Source: Candidatus Rokuibacteriota bacterium (GTDB taxonomy: Bacteria > Methylomirabilota > Methylomirabilia > Rokubacteriales > CSP1-6). Taken from it: a stretch of 8,485 bases of DNA. The position numbers were made by a program, and so were the translations under genes. Location of the stretch: assembly GCA_016201645.1 (NCBI GenBank), contig JACQCL010000094.1:1-8485 (forward strand). The letters run 5' to 3'. Below the pieces are notes generated by a model. The model was given only the letters and a program-made list of their open reading frames with translations, was not told the origin of the DNA and made no database searches. Below, piece by piece: positions 5,276-8,485 of the stretch; within the stretch, counting starts at the first letter, position 1, and each line of letters opens with the position of its first letter.

Positions 5276-6961
5276 TTAAAACACAATGGGCTCGCGGTAG
5301 AGGCCGAACACGTCCTTCAACGCGTTGACGATCTCGCCCAGGGTGGCGTGGGCCTTGACGCATTCGACGGTCACCGGCATCAGGTTCTCGTCTGTGCGCG
5401 CGACCTCTCTCAGCTCGTTCAGGAGCTTGGCGACCCGAGCGGAGTCGCGCTCGCGCTTCACCCGCGCCAGCCGTTCTTTCTGGAGTTGCTCGGTGCGTGG
5501 ATCAACCGAGTGGAGGGGAATCCCCGGCTCCTCAGGCTCCGGTTCCCGGAACTGGTTCACGCCGACCACGATCTTCTCGCCCCGCTCCTTGGCCACCTGG
5601 TAGGCATAGGCGGCATCGGCGATCTCCTGCTGGAAGAAGTTTCGCTCCAGCGCGGCGACCGTCCCGCCCATCCGGTCAATCCGCTCCAGGTAATCCCAGA
5701 TCTCCTTCTCCGTGTGATCCGTGAGGGCCTCGACCAGGTAGGAGCCCCCGAGGGGGTCAATGGAATGGGCCACGCCGGTCTCTTCCAATAAAATTTGCTG
5801 GGTGCGGAGGGCGAGCTTCATCGCCTCCTCGGAGGGGATCGCCAACGCCTCGTCCATGCCGTTCGTGTGGAGCGACTGGCAGCCGCCGAGCACGGCGGCC
5901 ATCGCCTGGTAGGCGGTCCGTGCCACGTTGTTCAGGGGCTGGACGGCGGTGAGGGAGGAGCCGGCGGTCTGGCAGTGGAACCTGAGGCGCATGGACTCGG
6001 GCTTCTTCGCGCCGAAGCGCTCTTTCATGATCTTCGCCCAGACGCGGCGCGCCGCCCGGAATTTCGCGACTTCTTCGAAAAAGTCCGAGTGGGAGATGAA
6101 GTAGAAGGAGAGCCGGGGCGCGAAGACGTCCACCTCGAGCCCGGTCTTCCTCACCTCCTCCACGTACGCGATGCCCGCGGCCAGCGTGAATGCGGCTTCC
6201 TGGACCGCCGTACTCCCGGCCTCGCGGATGTGGTAGCCGGAGATGTTCACGGGGTTGTAGTGGGGCAGGTGCTGGACCGAGTAGATGATCGAGTCGCGCA
6301 CGATGCGGAGCGAGGGCTTGACCGGGTAAATCCATTCCTTCTGGGCCGTGAACTCCTTGATGATGTCGTTCTGGATCGTGCCCGAGAGTTTGTCTTTCGG
6401 GATTCTCCGCTTCTCGGCGAGCGCCACGTACATGGCCAGCAGGATCCAGGCGGTCGGATTGATCGTCATGGAAACGCTGATGGCAGCCAGGTCAACGCCG
6501 TCGAACAAATCCTCCATGTCCGCCAGCGTGTCCACGGCGACGCCTTCCCGGCCGACCTCCCCGGCCGCACGCGGATCGTCGGAGTCGTAGCCCATCAGCG
6601 TCGGCATGTCGAAGTCCACGCTCAGCCCCGTCTGCCCCTGCGCGATGAGGAATTTGAAGCGCTCGTTGGTCGCGCGGGCGGTGCCGAAGCCGGCGATCTG
6701 CCTCATCGTCCAGGGTTGCGCCCGATACATGGTTGGATAAGGGCCGCGTGTGAACGGGTACTGACCGGGGTAGCCGAGCCGCTCCGCGTAGTCGAAGTCT
6801 TCGAGGTCCGCCGCAGTGTAGAGTCGCCTGATCTCCCGTCCGGACAGCGTGCTGAAGGCGCGCCTGCGCTCCGGTCTCCTGGCGACAAACGCGCTCAGCT
6901 CTTTCTCCTCCCAGGCTTTCAGCCCCCGCCTGATGGCCTCGAGCTTCTTCGGATCAAACAT
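5276..6961 (-). CDS. hcmA: B12-dependent acyl-CoA mutase large subunit, 2-hydroxyisobutyryl-CoA mutase type
   Basis: A 561-residue catalytic (TIM-barrel) subunit of the methylmalonyl-CoA mutase superfamily, lacking a C-terminal B12 domain. Numbering happens to run parallel to Propionibacterium MCM: Tyr75 and Met78 in RGPYPTMY, Ser164, Thr166, Thr195, Asn236, His244 in SGYHIREAG, Arg283 and Ser285 in APRLS are all kept. The specificity positions differ from MCM. Residue 89 is Ile in RQIAGFGT (Tyr in MCM, Phe in isobutyryl-CoA mutase), 116 is Asp in SVDFDMPT (Ala in both), and 207 is Gln in TAQKEW (Arg in MCM, Gln in ICM). Ile, Asp and Gln at these places are the hallmarks I know from HcmA, which interconverts 2-hydroxyisobutyryl-CoA and (S)-3-hydroxybutyryl-CoA. 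Residue 82 is Gln where MCM has Arg. The ATG at 6961 has an excellent SD and overlaps the ligase gene by 8 bases. Family certain; substrate inferred. Confidence 0.9.
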   Translation of the reverse strand: MFDPKKLEAIRRGLKAWEEKELSAFVARRPERRRAFSTLSGREIRRLYTAADLEDFDYAERLGYPGQYPFTRGPYPTMYRAQPWTMRQIAGFGTARATNERFKFLIAQGQTGLSVDFDMPTLMGYDSDDPRAAGEVGREGVAVDTLADMEDLFDGVDLAAISVSMTINPTAWILLAMYVALAEKRRIPKDKLSGTIQNDIIKEFTAQKEWIYPVKPSLRIVRDSIIYSVQHLPHYNPVNISGYHIREAGSTAVQEAAFTLAAGIAYVEEVRKTGLEVDVFAPRLSFYFISHSDFFEEVAKFRAARRVWAKIMKERFGAKKPESMRLRFHCQTAGSSLTAVQPLNNVARTAYQAMAAVLGGCQSLHTNGMDEALAIPSEEAMKLALRTQQILLEETGVAHSIDPLGGSYLVEALTDHTEKEIWDYLERIDRMGGTVAALERNFFQQEIADAAYAYQVAKERGEKIVVGVNQFREPEPEEPGIPLHSVDPRTEQLQKERLARVKRERDSARVAKLLNELREVARTDENLMPVTVECVKAHATLGEIVNALKDVFGLYREPIVF

Positions 6962-8372
6962 CGCCTGGACCTCCTGAAGTTAACTCGCGGAACAGGTCGC
7001 GGTTGTCAACGACCCGCCGGGCTTTGAACTCGCTGCGTTCCAGCTGTCCCGGCGGGACGAGCTGGACCGTCGCCCGAACGCCGATCACCGCGCGGAGACG
7101 GGTTTCCATCTCGCGCCGGAGCGCCTCGAGGCCACCGGGGCGCGCGTCCGCCTCCTGTCGGAACTCTGCCCGGACCACCAGCTCGTCCATCGTCTCCTCC
7201 CGGCTCACGATGATCCGGTACTCCTGGCCGAAGCCGTCGGTGGCGCGCAGGACCTCCTCGATGGCGCTCGGGTAGATGTTCTCTCCGCGCACGATGAACA
7301 TGTCGTCCACGCGCCCGTAGACCCCCTTCGGGAGCCGCGGGTACGTGCGGCCGCACTCGCACGGATCGTCGGTCCAGGTGGCGAGATCCCCCGACCAGAG
7401 GCGGATCATCGGCTGGGAGGCCCGCTCGAGGTGCGTGTACACGGGGATGCCCTCTTTGCCGGAGGGGACGACCTCCTGGGCCTCGGGGTGGAGGAGCTCT
7501 GCATAGACGATGTCCTGCCAGAGGTGCATCCCCGTCCTGAACTCGCACTCGGCGTTGGTCATCCAGGGCGTCATCTCGGCCATGGACCCGGTATCCACGC
7601 AGATGGCGCCATACGTCTCCTCGATGCGGCGCTTCGTGGAGGGGATGCCGGCGCCGGGCTCGCCGGAGAAGAAGAGGATCCTGAGACCGAACTCCTTCGG
7701 GTCCATCCCCTCGACGCGCGCCTTCTCGGCGACGTAGAGCCCGTACGAGGGCGTGCCGTAAAACGCGGACGGCCTGATCTCCCGGAGCCACCGGAGAGCC
7801 ATCAAGGTCTGACCCGGCACGCCGGCGCCGAAGGGGAAAGCGGTGGCACCCAGCCGCTCGACTCCCGAGAGGGCGCCCCAGCCTCCCATGTACAGGCTGA
7901 AGAACGAGCCAAAGAAGACCGTGTCCGAGGGGCGGAGGCCGAATCCCCACATGATCCGCGCGTGCGCGTTGGCGATGCGGCGCCAGTCGTCCCGCCCGAT
8001 GGCGAAGGCCGTGGGTTTCCCCGTTGTCCCGGAGGTGCCGTGGATGTGATAGACCTCCTCGCGGGGGATCGCGAGATAGGAGCCGAAGGGCGGATGGGCG
8101 GCCTGATCCTCGCGCAGCTCCGGCTTGGTCACCACCGGGACCTTCCTGAAGTCGTCGAGGCTCTTGATGTCGCCCGGTTCGAGCCCCGCCGCCTGCCACT
8201 TTCGCCGGTAGAACGGCGCGCGCTCCCAGGCCCAGGCCATGACGGCCCTGATCTTTCTCAAGACCTCCCGGTCCCGCGCTTCGGGATCTTCGCACTCCCG
8301 CTCCTTGAACCAGTAGCGCGACCCCGGCGAGGGGGCGTAGCGGTCGTCGTACTCCGGAGGCCAGTCCTTCAC
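6954..8372 (-). CDS. PaaK-like AMP-forming acyl-CoA ligase
   Basis: A 472-residue adenylate-forming enzyme of the phenylacetate-CoA ligase (PaaK) type; it should activate a carboxylic acid to its CoA thioester with ATP, through an acyl-AMP. The phosphate loop is HGTSGTTGKPT at 111-121. Further motifs are FFSGEPG (234-240), a GSMAEM segment (262-267) replacing the usual YG-x-x-E, WSGDLA (326-331), the Cys pair CECGRT (338-343), the hinge GRVDDMFIVRGENIYPS (353-369), and the C-terminal lysine Lys450 in SEFKARRV, which should catalyse adenylation. Length is slightly above the usual 430-440 because of an N-terminal extension (about residues 1-35). The GTG start at 8372 overlaps the preceding stop as GTGA; no good SD is seen. 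Linkage to an HcmA-like mutase suggests it makes that enzyme's substrate, like the 2-hydroxyisobutyrate-CoA ligase Hcl clustered with HCM genes in Aquincola. The acid itself cannot be read from the sequence. Confidence 0.88.
   Translation of the reverse strand: MKDWPPEYDDRYAPSPGSRYWFKERECEDPEARDREVLRKIRAVMAWAWERAPFYRRKWQAAGLEPGDIKSLDDFRKVPVVTKPELREDQAAHPPFGSYLAIPREEVYHIHGTSGTTGKPTAFAIGRDDWRRIANAHARIMWGFGLRPSDTVFFGSFFSLYMGGWGALSGVERLGATAFPFGAGVPGQTLMALRWLREIRPSAFYGTPSYGLYVAEKARVEGMDPKEFGLRILFFSGEPGAGIPSTKRRIEETYGAICVDTGSMAEMTPWMTNAECEFRTGMHLWQDIVYAELLHPEAQEVVPSGKEGIPVYTHLERASQPMIRLWSGDLATWTDDPCECGRTYPRLPKGVYGRVDDMFIVRGENIYPSAIEEVLRATDGFGQEYRIIVSREETMDELVVRAEFRQEADARPGGLEALRREMETRLRAVIGVRATVQLVPPGQLERSEFKARRVVDNRDLFRELTSGGPGDV
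6969..6975 (-). promoter_or_regulatory. Strong Shine-Dalgarno of the mutase large subunit gene
   Basis: On the minus strand AGGAGGT lies seven bases before ATG 6961, inside the last codons of the ligase gene. It is the strongest ribosome binding site seen in the window. It fixes the mutase start and suggests higher translation than its neighbours, whose sites are weak. Confidence 0.75.
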
Positions 8373-8485
8373 GACTTCAGGAACCTTCGAATCGCGCGTC
8401 GGGTCTTTGGATTCGTCCCGAGGAGAACGGTGTAATGGTTGGTGTCGGGGACGACGACCAGCTTGGATTTCGGGATGCCGCGCGC
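8369..8485 (-). CDS. C-terminal fragment of a probable alpha/beta hydrolase
   Basis: An open frame enters from the right edge and ends at TGA 8371-8369, giving 38 residues. It contains a strand LVVVP followed by DTNHYTVLLG and a closing helix (TRRAIRRFLKS). This is the usual end of alpha/beta hydrolases, in which a catalytic His follows a strand and precedes the last helix; His17 of the fragment would be that residue. The stop overlaps the ligase GTG by four bases, so it is the upstream member of the same operon. It may release the acid used by the ligase from an ester, amide or lactone, but with only the tail visible this is speculation. The nucleophile and acid residues lie beyond the window. 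Confidence 0.6.
   Translation of the reverse strand, partial: ARGIPKSKLVVVPDTNHYTVLLGTNPKTRRAIRRFLKS

Noticed and set aside
5196..5363. N-terminal extension of the B12 subunit to an upstream ATG at 5363
   Set aside because: The added residues overlap the end of the large subunit gene and run through the hairpin spacer as basic, low-complexity sequence; the domain starts at ATG 5195.
5276..6961. Simple annotation as methylmalonyl-CoA mutase
   Set aside because: The diagnostic Tyr89 and Arg207 for a dicarboxylic substrate are replaced by Ile and Gln, and Asp occurs at 116, which fits the HCM type.
5795..7027. 410-codon plus-strand open frame opposite the mutase large subunit and the end of the ligase gene
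   Set aside because: The opposite strand encodes a full-length mutase with every catalytic motif; this frame has biased composition (His, Arg, Gly, Val) and no domain.
7006..8295. 429-codon minus-strand open frame inside the ligase gene in another frame
   Set aside because: It is a shadow of the PaaK-like ligase reading frame, Arg/Gly/Pro-rich and without motifs.

Overview
This is a GC-rich bacterial window with short gene overlaps, frequent GTG starts and no tRNA, rRNA, insertion sequence or CRISPR array that I can see. The style resembles uncultivated soil or subsurface lineages (Rokubacteria, other Methylomirabilota, or deltaproteobacterial groups), but nothing here fixes the taxonomy.

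Left side, plus strand. The window opens with the last 41 codons of an unrecognised gene (1-128). A 269-base spacer follows, holding a terminator-like hairpin, an AT-rich island with -10-like hexamers, and a possible structured leader. Three tightly coupled genes come next: a RimJ/RimL-type GNAT acetyltransferase (398-1042), a multi-pass membrane histidine kinase with a GAF domain (1039-3180), and a cytoplasmic receiver-GAF-histidine kinase hybrid (3173-4801). Overlaps of 4 and 8 bases (GTGA; an SD inside the previous gene) suggest one translationally coupled operon. No DNA-binding or enzymatic output regulator is encoded with the two kinases.

Right side, minus strand. Reading right to left: the C-terminus of an apparent alpha/beta hydrolase (8485-8369), a PaaK-like acyl-CoA ligase (8372-6954), the large subunit of a coenzyme-B12-dependent acyl-CoA mutase (6961-5276), a spacer of 80 bases packed with three GC-rich hairpins, and the small B12-binding subunit (5195-4794). 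The first three genes overlap by 4 and 8 bases. The small-subunit gene overlaps the hybrid kinase gene tail to tail by 8 bases.

Main result. The mutase would be labelled methylmalonyl-CoA mutase by default, but its substrate-pocket residues are not those of that enzyme. It has Ile89 (Tyr in methylmalonyl-CoA mutase, Phe in isobutyryl-CoA mutase), Asp116 and Gln207 (Arg in methylmalonyl-CoA mutase). This trio matches 2-hydroxyisobutyryl-CoA mutase (HcmA). The separate small subunit, the lengths (561 and 133 residues) and the adjacent acyl-CoA ligase fit a ligase-HcmA-HcmB module. Such a module would activate a branched 2-hydroxy acid and rearrange its CoA ester to a linear 3-hydroxyacyl-CoA, feeding central metabolism. 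The alpha/beta hydrolase may act upstream of this. No MeaB/MeaH-type G-protein chaperone lies in the window.
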